Shown one piece after another: positions 33,797 to 44,505 of a stretch of 64,000 nt of DNA. Location: the NCBI GenBank assembly GCA_003194525.1, contig NBIV01000034.1, forward strand, positions 310,001 to 374,000. Reading direction: 5' to 3'. A program made the position numbers and the translations under genes. The stretch comes from Gracilariopsis chorda (taxonomy: Eukaryota > Rhodophyta > Florideophyceae > Gracilariales > Gracilariaceae). Under the pieces are notes generated by a model. The model saw only the letters and a list, made by a program, of their open reading frames with translations. It was not told the DNA's origin and searched no databases. Every line of letters starts with the position of its first letter. The first letter of the stretch is position 1.

Positions 33797-36700
33797 ATGT
33801 CATTAACAAAATCGAACATAGTCGTGACCCCATGTTATGAGCGGAAAGATTTGGTTACAGACAACATACGGGCTCTAGACCAGCTGCAACAGCAGTATAG
33901 TGATGTACTTAATTTGCTGAACACACTGGAGGACACACACATGGATAGCATTCCTTTATGCAAAGAGACCATCCACATGAACTACGTCATGTGGCAACTA
34001 AGCTTCAGGTGAACAATAAGGAGCTGAAGTCTCGCAACGATATTACAAGAAAGGCGAAGACTGTTAATCGCACCAAGAGGACGAGGGACATCTTTGAAAG
34101 ATGTCAGAAATATGCAGAAGAATTCTTCAAACTTGTGCGGGATACAGAGCTGCCGTCACTTAAGGAAAGCAAAAAAAACCGAACAAGGAAAGTTAGACTT
34201 GTATATGCCGGGCTGTAATGTGCCCTTGAATCCTCCTCGATTGAGCTCAATTACGACAACGAGGGTACAAGGGAGGGGTAGTTGAAATCAAAGATACTGG
34301 AGCAAAGCAGCAGTGGGATTGTTCGTGTGATAGCATCTGGTTTGGGTGGAGTTGGAAAAACGTGCGCTCTGAGGCGTCGGACGACGGACTCGGCAGTTAG
34401 GCAGAGATTTTCCGGAGGAATCCTGTACATCGAGCTTAGAAGGGGTGCCGGTATTGCTGACCTTATCTGTGGAATCGCGCGGGTTGTACGAAGGACGGGT
34501 GGGGCGAAACTCTCTGGAACAATAAGAGCCCAAAGAGATCTTACTGATGCAACAGATAAAACGGCTCCGTGGTTCAATAAGCACAAGCTTCTGTTCATGG
34601 TTGACGACATGTGGTGGGGTTAATGGTATTACCTCCGAAGTCCTCACAGTTCTGGGTACAATCTTGCAGGATGAAAGCCTACTGGTATACACGACCAGGG
34701 ATGAGCGTTTCTTGAAACGCGCTGACAGAATAGTTCGATTTCAAGTGAAAGAGGCTTGTGGTGATCAGGCACGGCGTATGTGCATGTGTGTGTGTTTATA
34801 TGAGCTCGTGTCTCTAATTCCAAGACTACGGTAGGGGTTACATTGAGAAGAACCCCTCTCTCTCTAGATAAACCAACAGCTTTTCTGGCCATGTCCTTGC
34901 TATTGATTTCGACTTCGTTTTGTGGTAAGGTTAACCCGCAGGTGTCCTGGTACCCAAACAATTTGACATTGGCAATAGTTTGTTATCAATGTCATGCATT
35001 CTGATATGTCCTGAAGCTGGCGTGTTTGGCGCCTTTGGGACGTTTGCAAGCCTTGAACGAGGCTTTTCGAGTCCGTTGCAAATCTGATTGTCCCTCTTCA
35101 GCCGCAGAAAACTTTCACAGCAACTTCGGATAGAGCTCGCCGGAACGCTGCTAGCTCTGCAGTATACGAGCAGACCCCTATCCCAGCTGGGACTATTCCT
35201 GTTTGAGGTTCGATTCTTCCTTTCCACCAGATTAAATAACCTCCCCCGCTTACCGTTCCAACGTTTAGTATTCGCAGTTGAAGTACGTGGCCGTCCTCGT
35301 CAGGTACGGCGTTATCCCTCTCCAGTCTGTAGCAAATGCGCAATTCATCATCATACTGGATCAGTATGTCTGGTTCTATTCGCCGCGCTGCTTTAAATGA
35401 TCGGAACTCTGCAGAATGTTTCATATCATCTACTTCGCATACACGGCGTATGTTGATGACATACGCTGAAGTTGATAGTAATACTGAACTCAGTGCAGTA
35501 AACAGACATGCTTTGAAGAGAATTCTGGATGCATGCAGTGAGTTGTGACGGAAGTAGAATTGTGTGCGCTTTGAGTAATGGCAATGTTCATGTGTGGGAT
35601 GACGACTCCGGAAAACAGATAGCAGTACCTCCTGAGATTCAGAATGTTCATTATGTGTTTTGTGCTGTAGTGAGCTCAGATGGAAGCGGGATAGTGAGTG
35701 GCTCACGGGAAGGTGTGGTTGTGGTGAGGTACGTCGACAGCACGGAGAGGTCGATGCGGAATATGGCGGGCCACACTTGTATAAGGTGTGTTGCGGTGAG
35801 CAGCGACGGAAGAGTGGCCGTGTCTGGATCGGATGACCGTACCATTCGCATTAGGGACGACGACAAAGGTGAGATGATGGGCGCACCTCTGATGGCACAT
35901 ACGAATTACTTTACCCATGTGGCAGTGAGCGCAGACTGCAATGAGGATGCTTCGGCGTCTTTTGACAGAACACTTTGGGTGTGGGACGTGCAGAGAAGTA
36001 TGGACATGTCGCACGATGCTGCAAGGCCCGACAACTGGAGTAGGTTGTTTTGCATACGCTGGCAATGCGTGGCGAGCTGTTTTCGGGTCAGATGATGGAT
36101 GTGTTCGTTGGTTGGACGTTGAGAGTAGACAGCCTCTGAGCGGTCACACTGCCGGTATTTACCTTGGTACATTGTTGCGCTAAGCGGGGACGGCAGTCGC
36201 ATTGTGTCCGCTGCAGCGGTGCGGCTGTTTGTCCGCCCTTTGCAGATATGGGTGCTTGCTCTGTTGCAGTGAGCAATGATGGCACGCGAGCAGTGGTCGG
36301 CTCGGAGAAGGAGCTGTATGTGTGTGACACGAACAGTGGTAGCGTGATTGGGCATCTCGACGGGCGCAGAGATTATGTGTGGTGTTGTGCAATGAGCAGT
36401 GATGGCACTCGAGTTGCGTCCGGCACAGCCGACACAACAGTTCGCATCTGGGATGTGGGGATGTGTGAGGCGGTGGCACAGCCTCTTCGAGGTCACACAG
36501 ACTGGTTGCGCTGGGTGGCCTGAGCGGCGATGGAAAGCGAGTTGTGTCCGGAGCAGACGATTGTACGCTTCCCGTGTGGGTCGACAGAGCGCAAGCCATC
36601 GGTGAAGCGTTCGTGCACAACGCCCTGGTGTCCTGGTGTATTTTGTGCAATCGGATGCGCATTGTTCGCGGGTTTTGTCGAACGAACGGACATGGTATGG

Positions 36701-37158
36701 ACGGCTGTGGAACGTGACGCGAGCTGAGTGCGTCATGAGCCCCAGCCACAGCCCATGGGCCGAACCTATGCGTCGCCATGGCTTCGCTGCATTTGATACT
36801 TGAGTTTGGATGCTCAGCGGTGAGAATGGTATGAAGATTGTGGGGCGCAATGCTGATGGGGAAGAGCAAGTGCTGGCGTCTGCAGACTGAAATTTGGTTC
36901 GAGTTGGCGACAAGTATTTCGGCGCTGTACATGGGGCATCCTCCGCGCCGTTTTGCGAGGTGCTGGTTCGTGACGACGAAGCTGCGTCCGATTAGCGCCG
37001 TAAACACCTCTTCCTTGCATGGGCCTGCGTTGATGAGCGATGCATTGACTGCCGATGCGAAAATTTCTGCACTGGAAGGTTTGCAAAATCAAGCAAAGGT
37101 CGCAGAAGGCGCGCATTTGTTCGTTGACGTGGTTGAGCTAACTTCCACCTCCGTCTGA
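33797..37158 (+). pseudogene. Decayed STAND NTPase gene (NB-ARC plus WD40 repeats)
   Basis: Parts in order: a helical N-terminal region (about 33797-34220, KYAEEFFKLVRDTELP); a P-loop NTPase block (34282-34750) with Walker A GLGGVGKT, Walker B KLLFMVDDMW, then LLVYTTRDERFLKRADRI like the NB-ARC sensor region; and WD40 repeats from about 35529 to 36530 (ISSDG-like starts, SGSDDRTIRI, ASGTADTTVRIWD, LRGHTDWLRWV). This is the Apaf-1/plant-R-protein architecture, used in cell-death or immune signalling elsewhere. The frame changes several times: one shift lies in the G-run just after Walker B (about 34615-34621), and stops occur between repeats. A GTATGT at 34776 could be a splice donor, so a few apparent breaks may be introns. 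A LINE relic separates the NTPase from the repeats. Confidence 0.65.
34850..35500 (-). mobile_element. LINE relic: RNase H domain fragment
   Basis: On the minus strand, GGGYLIWWKG followed by VPAGIGVCSYTAELAAFRRAL (about 35100-35230) has the pattern of the RNase H domain of non-LTR retrotransposons (an AGxxCSSYRAEL-type strand and helix). Further on, GYQDTCGL and NEVEINSKDMARKAVGL (about 34870-34960) recall the end of that domain (PGHxGLxxNExADxxAKxA). The pieces are in different frames. It sits inside the STAND pseudogene, and the reverse transcriptase part is not visible. Confidence 0.5.
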
Positions 37159-37558
37159 GGTGACTGCTATTCCCCGCAGATAGCGGTCTCTCCCTCAAGA
37201 AGAGGAAGCACTGCGTCTGCTGAAGGTATGACAACATATCAGTGAGATCCTGATCAGAGCCCTGAGTGAGAACGGATCGCGCCACGTCGCCCACGTTTTG
37301 CACCACCCGTTAAAAAAGAACCAAAGAAAGCGGCAACAGTGATTGTGCTTGCATCGACACAGCCTACAGCCACGACCACACGCGTGTCATCGCGCGTGCA
37401 CATTGGCGGCTGACGTGCGGCAAACACTTAGGGCTGCCAGCAATTCGCGCTTTGTGATCTCACACACAGATATCGCCTTCCATTCCGGATGCGCAGCGCC
37501 TTCTCTGTTACCGAAGGCACTCCAGGTGATAGTGCTTTAGCGACGACTTGACTCCGAG
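37159..37558. promoter_or_regulatory. Upstream region of the ABCG gene
   Basis: No gene recognised. It must hold the promoter of the transporter; I see no clear TATA box. Confidence 0.3.
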
Positions 37559-39613
37559 ATGCTGCTCGCCGTCGGTGGCCTCATGGTCACCTTGGCCTTC
37601 CCAGGACGCGCAGTTCCAACACTTCTGTTTACCGCGGCCGTAAACACAGTTCGCGTCATTCGCCACGCCAGAAAGAAGCCCAAACCCGCCAATCAAGCCA
37701 CCGTAACTGCTGCCGACAGGCCTGTAACCGTGGAATGGTCCAACGTGACCTGCAAGTTATCCGCTTCCAAATCGTCAAAAGAGAAGATCATTCTTGAAGG
37801 CGTTTCTGGAGTCGCCACTCCAGGCCGCGTGCTAGCCATTCTTGGTCCCTCTGGATCTGGCAAAACCACTCTTCTCAACACTTTGGCCGGCCGTTTACCA
37901 GCCTCTTCAAAGATTCATCTCTTCGGTCATGTAACGAGAAACGGTGTTCCTGTAGATCATGACGATCAGCCCGTGGCATACGTCACTCAAGACGATCTGT
38001 TCTTCTCTCAACTCACCGTTCGAGAAACTCTTCACATAGCCGCCCAAATGACATTGCCTGCCAACATGTCCACAGACGACAAGCACCGGTTTGCAGATGC
38101 TCTTATTCGCAAACTGGGTCTACTTTCAACTGTCAATACCCGCGTGGGCGACGAGAAGAGCCGTGGAATATCTGGGGGAGAGAAGAAGAGACTTTCATTA
38201 GCATGTGAGCTTATTTCTACTCCCAAGCTTATACTGTGCGATGAACCTACTTCAGGACTGGACGCTTTTCAGGCTGCAAAGGTTATGGCTAGTCTTCGTG
38301 ATTTGGCTCAAGCTGGTCATACAGTCATCTGCTCCATTCATCAACCTAGTTCCAGCATATTCAATATGTGCGATGACATTGTTTTACTAGCGGGTGGACG
38401 CGTTGCCTATGCTGGTGCTACTGCTGACGCCCCTGCACACTTTGAAAACTTGGGCTATCCTATGCCCGAACGATGCAATCCAGCTGAGAGGTATCTCGAC
38501 CTTATCTCCGTTGATTTCTCGTCGTCCGAAACTGTTGCAGAGTCCAACTCGCGTATCGACAAGCTTCTAAGCGCGTTCCACAGGCACGTCCCGACGCGGG
38601 GTAGTAAACATGACACGGATGATGAGGTTCAAAAGGTCAAATCTATACAACAAGCGCCATCTCGCTTGGGTATGTTCGGTAAGGTCCGTTTACTGTTTCA
38701 GCGCGCTTGGAAGCAGGTTACCCGTGATAAGAAAACAAACATTTCTCGTTTCATGTCGTCCTTTATGAGTGCGCTTCTGTTTGGAGCAATCTACTGGAGA
38801 ATTGGTAACACGCAAACCACCATACAAGATCGCCTCGGTTTGCTGCAAGTGTGCACAATTAATACCGCTATGACCGCCTTGGTGAAAACGCTCAATGTGT
38901 TCTCGAAGGAAAGTGTCCTCGTCAATCGTGAACGAGTGAGAGGTTCGTACGGCGTTGCGCAGTACTTCATCAGCAAGCTTCTAGCTGAAATGCCTGTTAG
39001 TGCATTCTTCCCCCTTGTGTTTTCCATGACTGTTTATCCGATGGTGAGACTTTCAAGTGGGCTTGGTAAGATCTTGCGATTTATTGGAATTGTAACCTTG
39101 GAGTCCTTTACCGCGGCGTCGTATGGACTGTTCATCGGCGCGTTGATGCCTTCTACTGAAGCTGCTTTAGCTGTTGGGCCGTCCAGCTTTGTGCTGCAGA
39201 TTGTCTTCGGCGGTTTGTATGTCACTGATGAGAATGTTCCGGGCTGGGCAAGCTGGATTCCGCGAATTTCCCTTATTAAGCACGCGTACGAAGGTTTGTG
39301 CGTTAATGAATTCCGCGGCTTGGAGTTTCAGGCCGAGCGCCCTTATGACGTGAAAACAGGTGATCAAGTTTTGCAGCGTATGACGTGGGAAGACTCTACC
39401 GTTCTCAAAACTTGTATCTCTCAAGCTAGGGTCCTTGTGTTCAACTACTTGGCCACTTTTGCAATTCTTACTCTGAAGAAGCCGCGATTTGAAAAGCTAC
39501 AACATGGGAACGACATTGACGATGAAGAGGAATCAGCCGTGATTATCGAAGCAGATGATCTTCCTAACGGACAGCTTTCTGCAGCCGATGCCACCAGTAA
39601 GGCTGGCGCCTAG
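37559..39613 (+). CDS. ABCG-family half transporter, 684 aa
   Basis: Exporter of lipids, sterols or other hydrophobic compounds in ABCG families; the substrate cannot be told from sequence. A hydrophobic N-terminal segment (residues about 1-35) precedes the nucleotide-binding domain: Walker A GPSGSGKTT (about 99), Q-loop AYVTQDD, signature ISGGEKKR, Walker B LILCDEPTSGLD, H-loop CSIHQPS. Then comes the ABC2-type membrane domain (about 370-620) with the usual six-helix pattern. This reverse order (ATPase first) and the single ATPase make it a half transporter that needs to dimerise. The acidic C-tail, rich in Asp and Glu, is not usual for the family. All catalytic motifs are intact; ATG start. 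Confidence 0.94.
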   Translation: MLLAVGGLMVTLAFPGRAVPTLLFTAAVNTVRVIRHARKKPKPANQATVTAADRPVTVEWSNVTCKLSASKSSKEKIILEGVSGVATPGRVLAILGPSGSGKTTLLNTLAGRLPASSKIHLFGHVTRNGVPVDHDDQPVAYVTQDDLFFSQLTVRETLHIAAQMTLPANMSTDDKHRFADALIRKLGLLSTVNTRVGDEKSRGISGGEKKRLSLACELISTPKLILCDEPTSGLDAFQAAKVMASLRDLAQAGHTVICSIHQPSSSIFNMCDDIVLLAGGRVAYAGATADAPAHFENLGYPMPERCNPAERYLDLISVDFSSSETVAESNSRIDKLLSAFHRHVPTRGSKHDTDDEVQKVKSIQQAPSRLGMFGKVRLLFQRAWKQVTRDKKTNISRFMSSFMSALLFGAIYWRIGNTQTTIQDRLGLLQVCTINTAMTALVKTLNVFSKESVLVNRERVRGSYGVAQYFISKLLAEMPVSAFFPLVFSMTVYPMVRLSSGLGKILRFIGIVTLESFTAASYGLFIGALMPSTEAALAVGPSSFVLQIVFGGLYVTDENVPGWASWIPRISLIKHAYEGLCVNEFRGLEFQAERPYDVKTGDQVLQRMTWEDSTVLKTCISQARVLVFNYLATFAILTLKKPRFEKLQHGNDIDDEEESAVIIEADDLPNGQLSAADATSKAGA

Positions 39614-40067
39614 TAAGAGAAGAGGGTGGATCATGTGCCAGAGGTGGTCACCAATCAATGAGATCGTTCTCACAATGCAAAAACTTTAAAACTTCGCAGC
39701 TAGAACAGTTTGTTACTGAAGCTCTCAGACGCTCTACTCGAGACTTTCATGGGTCATCAACTTGCTGTTCTGAAACCAGAAATCAGTGCAGGTGAAAGGA
39801 GGTTGCATGCTTGGGTGAAGGTTTTAACGACCGATCATGCAATTAGGGTCGAAATCTATGATGTTAACAAATGCTATAGGTGCAAAGGTAGTCGTCAAAC
39901 TTGTACAGATCCATTTTCGACCTTGTTAACAAATGTCAGTGAAGTAATCCTACTATATAAAAACTATTCCTAGTGGAGGCCAATGCAATAAGAGATGGTA
40001 AGAGAACCCAGTGTTTGCCAAGTTGTTGTGCACTTCGTTCCACACTTCATCCAGAGCGGATTCAGAT
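39614..40067. other. Convergent intergenic spacer
   Basis: 3' flanks of the ABCG gene and the TAF1A-like gene. AT-rich, with nothing else recognised. Confidence 0.5.
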
Positions 40068-41348
40068 CTATTCCATGTCAAATCGGTATAAATCAACCAC
40101 TCCGCTTGCCTCAACAGCTTCAGCGTATGGACATCTCTTCGGAGACACCAACATCTTCGACAAGGCTCCCTTGACGGATGCCAAGCTTGGATCGCTTGCT
40201 ATATCCGCATTAAGCCTCGAGACGCGGAAAAAATGGGTCGGCCACCAATGTGATCTTCCGGATGCGCTCCAAAACCGTGCTTGGTAGCCCAGTTCAGCTC
40301 TATATAGAGCATGACCTAACTCCGTCCAAATGGAGACGTTTGCCAAATCACCATGCTCAATACGCGAAGCTAACGCATCTGCTATTTCGTTGACATCAAC
40401 CTTTGGACTAACGTGCCACATCCATGCATATGCTTCTCGTAATATGTCCAGCGCGGGTTTAGAAACCGGATCAACAAGCAACAGACGTCTCGCCACGTCA
40501 ATGCGTTCCTGTCTGATATGCGCAGTGTCTCGCACATCAAGAGTACCAAGAAACGATAGCAGCCCATAGAGCGCAATCGGATCGGAACGGTGCTTGGTTG
40601 AAACAAAGTCGCGCAAAAGATGTAGAGCATGATCACTGTCTCCACCGGCAATGGCGGCCGCGGCAGAATAGTATGTGTAGAAGTATGCCTTTGGTTCCAG
40701 TTCTGCAGCAGTATTCAAAGAGAGAGCTGCTGTACGAAGCATAGGGGAAGGGTTTGATTCGCGCGCACTCAAAGCCAATGCTAGCACACCCAAGTACCCC
40801 TGGACTAAAGCACTTTTGGTAAAATCATTACTCTGGTCAGACATGCACGTAAAAGCTGTGCGAAGATCACCGGCGGCTACAAGCTCCATAGCTCGTTCCA
40901 ACAACATGCAATCTCTGGTTCGGCGCGCGTATGCTTCTAAACCTGATTTGGATGAAAGGTGACCATCGCGACTGACATGGGCAAGGAAGTCATCCAGTAA
41001 CTGTGCATATTGTCCGCCACTTCGTCGCAAAACCTCTGCCCCCGTTGCGGCGATTTCTCTTGAAAAGTACCATCGATGCGTCTTGACCTTCCTGTAGCGC
41101 TTGAGCAAGGCGGGAAGCACTGCAGCAGCTGCGGCAAAATCTCTGGCTTTGAGGCGCTGACCGGCCATAAGCATCAAGTTAAGAATGAGCGGGGAAAGTC
41201 CGGATGTCAGTGAACGCGGTAGAGGTGCTCGATAAGCCTTGTACAGTGACAGCTGTGCGGGGGCGAAAGGGGGGGGATCGACATCACCATAGTCTTCAGC
41301 GCTGGTAGCGCGAAGCGTAGAGCGCTTGCGCTTGCGACTGATAACCAT
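40068..41348 (-). CDS. TAF1A/Rrn11-like Pol I initiation factor subunit, 426 aa
   Basis: Helical, TPR-like protein. Near the C-terminus RSHWWPTHFF, followed about 25 residues on by SPKRCPYAEA, resembles the end of human TAF1A (a conserved WWP followed by a late GxxxxY segment). The N-terminal part (a repeat of helices with DFAAAAAVLPALLKRYRK) matches the general layout. TAF1A is part of SL1, the TBP complex that recruits RNA polymerase I to rRNA genes. The match is by eye and weak outside the WWP motif, so a generic TPR protein is the alternative. Start placed at the ATG at 41346-41348, which gives a basic MVISRKRKR opening; the frame upstream lacks an ATG. Divergent from UTP11. Confidence 0.55.
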   Translation of the reverse strand: MVISRKRKRSTLRATSAEDYGDVDPPPFAPAQLSLYKAYRAPLPRSLTSGLSPLILNLMLMAGQRLKARDFAAAAAVLPALLKRYRKVKTHRWYFSREIAATGAEVLRRSGGQYAQLLDDFLAHVSRDGHLSSKSGLEAYARRTRDCMLLERAMELVAAGDLRTAFTCMSDQSNDFTKSALVQGYLGVLALALSARESNPSPMLRTAALSLNTAAELEPKAYFYTYYSAAAAIAGGDSDHALHLLRDFVSTKHRSDPIALYGLLSFLGTLDVRDTAHIRQERIDVARRLLLVDPVSKPALDILREAYAWMWHVSPKVDVNEIADALASRIEHGDLANVSIWTELGHALYRAELGYQARFWSASGRSHWWPTHFFRVSRLNADIASDPSLASVKGALSKMLVSPKRCPYAEAVEASGVVDLYRFDME

Positions 41349-41813
41349 GGTGAAGGGCGATGAAAAGGTGACGGAGCGATTGGGAGGGGGAAGTGTGGAA
41401 CTGAAGTAGGGCACATGAAATCGGGTGGAGCGCGGGCGAGACGGAGGGCGGTTTCATCATTCCGCGGACGGGCAAAGTATGATAGAGCGGTCGGGACGGA
41501 GTCGATGCTGGCGGCAGAGATCGAAATTCGTGAACTTTTGTTTTTGGCGTATTTGGAGCGCTTTTTGCGCATGGCCTGCCGAAATCTCCCATTTGAGCGC
41601 TGCTGCTCATGTAAGCGCGAACGAACTGCCCGCCACTGCGCTTCACGCGTGTGACATGGCGACATGTGTTGCTCCCCACCGCCGTCCTTGTGCTGGCGGG
41701 GACATCCCTTACTTCTTTCAAGACCTCGCCAGCGTCCTCCCACGTAAAACCTTTTCTTTGCTCTTGCGTGTCGCGCATGCCTCAATTGTGGCTACAGGCC
41801 CAAACCGCACTCT
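41349..41813. promoter_or_regulatory. Shared divergent promoter, TAF1A-like / UTP11
   Basis: 465 bp between two divergent start codons whose products both serve rRNA production. Presumably it drives both genes. No motif is clear enough to name. Confidence 0.45.
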
Positions 41814-42560
41814 ATGTCAAGCTTCAGTAAGAACGTTCTCCCGCGGCGAGAGCATCGCGAACGCGCACAGCCCGCGTCCCGAATCAGCAAACATGGTCTT
41901 CTGGAGAAGAAGAAAGACTACAAGCTCCGCGCTAAAGATCACAATCGAAAGCGCTTACGTGTAAAGCTGCTTCGCGAAAAGGCCGCCTTTCGTAACCCTG
42001 ATGAGTTCTATTTCGGAATGATCAACTCGGTCACGGATGGAGGGCGCATTAGAAGGGTGCTTAACACAAAGGAGAAGGATGCAATTCCTATACCGAACAG
42101 GGACAGAGAACAGCGCCTGCTTGCGGAGACCCAAGATTCTAGATATGTTCAGCTCAAGAGCAACACAGAAAGAGCCTCTCTGCAAAAACTCAAGCAGCGA
42201 TTGCACTTCACTGCACAAGCAGCAAGCACTTCTCGCACTCATATCAAGTTTGAAGACAACGATGACGACGAAGAATACCCAGTCCCTGTCAAACATGATC
42301 AGGAGCCGGCGGTGGCGCACGGAAGCCGTGAAAACCCGAAGCATTCAAAACTACAGAGATTTGTTGCTAAACAACAAGCTAAAGCCTATAAACACATCGC
42401 GCAGAAGAATGAGCGTCTACAAAAGCTTGATACCGTCTTAGCTGACATGCAAACATCTAAGAATCTGTTATCCAAGGGCAGGCGCTTCGTGGTACGCCCT
42501 TCCGATGCGAACACAGGCGCTCCGGCTGTGTACAGATGGCAAAGAGAAAGGAGACGGTAA
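41814..42560 (+). CDS. UTP11: U3 snoRNP protein UTP11, 248 aa
   Basis: Component of the small-subunit processome in the nucleolus, needed for 18S rRNA processing. The N-terminus shows the family hallmark (SKNVLPRREHRERAQP, then HGLLEKKKDYKLRAKDHNRK and NPDEFYFGMINSVTDGG). The middle is charged and helical, and the C-terminus is basic. ATG start, no intron, length normal for the family. It ends 95 bp from the stop of the convergent Omp85 gene. Confidence 0.95.
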   Translation: MSSFSKNVLPRREHRERAQPASRISKHGLLEKKKDYKLRAKDHNRKRLRVKLLREKAAFRNPDEFYFGMINSVTDGGRIRRVLNTKEKDAIPIPNRDREQRLLAETQDSRYVQLKSNTERASLQKLKQRLHFTAQAASTSRTHIKFEDNDDDEEYPVPVKHDQEPAVAHGSRENPKHSKLQRFVAKQQAKAYKHIAQKNERLQKLDTVLADMQTSKNLLSKGRRFVVRPSDANTGAPAVYRWQRERRR

Positions 42561-42655
42561 TAAACGTTACAAACAATTCGACAGTTTCAGTTCTTGCTTT
42601 GACCTTTCTCACTTGCTTCTAGTGACTGTGATGCATACAGGTACTCGACTGCGTT

Positions 42656-44505
42656 TTACCAACTGCGATCTACTAGACCTACTCGAAGTCGAGACTCGCC
42701 TTCCTCGAACGTCCTCGTCCAGTCGACAGTAACGACTCCGGCTATTCGGATTCCGATCCCGTAGCTTGCTCCTAGAAGTCCACGATTCGAGGAAGTGGAC
42801 ATGGCGACATCTCCAAACAGAACCCCCACCAGTGGTGGAAGCTTGTTCTGAAAGACGGAAAGAGGCGTGGTCTTCTCTTCCGGCTTGTCGTCTTCAAAAT
42901 CCGTTTTCTGCTGTTCATTATCACTAGATTCCTGTCGCTTACCACGACCACTGCGTTGCTTTGCGGCAGAACGTTTGGTACGTTTCTTGCCATTGTCCCG
43001 CTCTGTGTCGCTTGTGGTACGTTCGCGCTCTTTGTCGTCATCAACAGACTTGCGAGGGCCGACGGCGTCTTCCAAGTGAGTTAAAGGAATGCGCATCTCA
43101 ACACGAGCAGTGCCATAAGATTTGTGTGTTCCCAGCTCTCCATACGAGTAGCCCCGTACATTCCTATGTCCACCGAGTGATTTTTGTTCATGCCAAGGAA
43201 GATTTTCCGATCCGAATCCGCAAGCGCCTGCCACGGCAACAGATGCAAAACGTTTTATACCAAAGTACTGACTCACTGAAACAACAGCTTTATAGAAAGG
43301 GCGAGTTGAGCGTCGCAGCACAGAACCAAGACTATGCTCAATTCTCGCAAAATGGCCGGCACGCGGGAGCTCAACAGGAAGTCTAGTGGCGTGCGTGTAC
43401 GCAGTCTGCAATACGACTTGCGAGGTGGTTAGACCGGAAGACGAGTGGACTAAGTTAGGGTGAATGATTTCATACATGGGGGTGAGGTTGAACATCATGT
43501 AGGAGTGGTTGGGACGATAGCCCAGATCGAGCATGACGCCGTCCCGATCTTTCTCATAGAACAAGTCGTCGTCGTGGAGCGCGGGACGGTCGTTTTGCTG
43601 GGTGGAGAGGCGATTGGTGGGAATGGCTCTCTTCGAGGTGGAGTCTCTGTAGGCCTTGACTTTGTACGAGAGCGGGAAGTTGGCGCCGATTCTCATATCC
43701 TCAAACAAAATTCCGCCCGAGGAACGGCCTTCATCCAGTCGCTTCTGCCAGGCGACCCTGAGACGCTGTGCGCGCCCCATGAAGTTGTTATCGCTGATGC
43801 TAAGGTCGCCGAAGACACGGCCATCTGAAGACATGCCAGCGCCAGGCTCTATCCTGCCGGTAGAGCGTTCTCGTAGGTAAAGAACGAGCTCGACTCTGTG
43901 GTTGGCGATGGCATTGACCTCTGCGTCAGCGTATTCAAAGATGCCCAGAGCCATGAGTGAGCCAAATCCGTCAGGGTTCCAGCGAAAGATTTGGCCTTGT
44001 TGCAGACGCAAGGCGTTGTATATGGTCTGCAAACGGGTCTTGATGCGGGTGCCCTCCTCCGGTTTGCCGTCCTTGTCGACTGCGACAAGCTTGATGTTGA
44101 TGAGGCGGGGCTCTATGCTGTAGAGCGTGAGCGTGTTCATAAAGACGCCTGGAGCCTGGGCGACGACGAGTTTTGAGCAGACGTAGTTGTTGTCCGTGAA
44201 CCACTGGTTGACGCGCTCGAGGCGGTGCTTGAGGAGGCTTGCGGAAACGCGGTTGCCCTTGAGGGGCATGATGTGCTCATCGATAACGGACTGGGGGAGC
44301 TTCTGGGCGGCGAGGACCTGGATGTGGCGGATATCGAGCGTGGAGTGGTCTGGTCTGAAGGGGTTGATGACGGAGAAGGCGGGAGAACGGCGTCGGCGTG
44401 GGGGGGGTGATAGGTGGAGCCATTTGGGGGGTGGGGTGGTGGAGCGGGGGGTGCGGAGGGTGGAGGAGGGGGTGGGGGCAGCAGAAATGCGACACGTGAG
44501 GACAT
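42656..44505 (-). CDS. Plastid-type Omp85 outer-envelope protein (OEP80/Toc75 family)
   Basis: Beta-barrel of the chloroplast outer envelope, involved in protein import or barrel assembly. POTRA-type repeats (RVNQWFTDNNYVCSKL, then VFEP-like segments) precede the barrel. The VINIKRL and EAEVNNI type segments of plant OEP80 are paralleled here by RLINIKLVAVDKDGKP. The late barrel has GGHRNVRGYSYGELG, the conserved VRGY loop of Omp85 proteins. The last residue region (LRVGLVDRSW) ends in an aromatic, as usual. A 60-residue charged insertion sits in a late loop. The ATG at 44503-44505 (MSSRVAFLLPPPP) is a likely start with a transit-like N-terminus, but it is one base out of frame with the barrel. 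The G8 run at 44400-44407 lies between, so an assembly indel is likely. Confidence 0.85.

Noticed and set aside
35500-35706. Right end of a 202-codon minus-strand frame
   Set aside because: Only the part left of about 35500 resembles RNase H; the rest mirrors the WD40 coding strand.
35910-37000. Two long minus-strand frames (about 335 and 275 codons) rich in His, Thr and Arg
   Set aside because: Shadows of the WD40-coding strand; no domain is recognisable.
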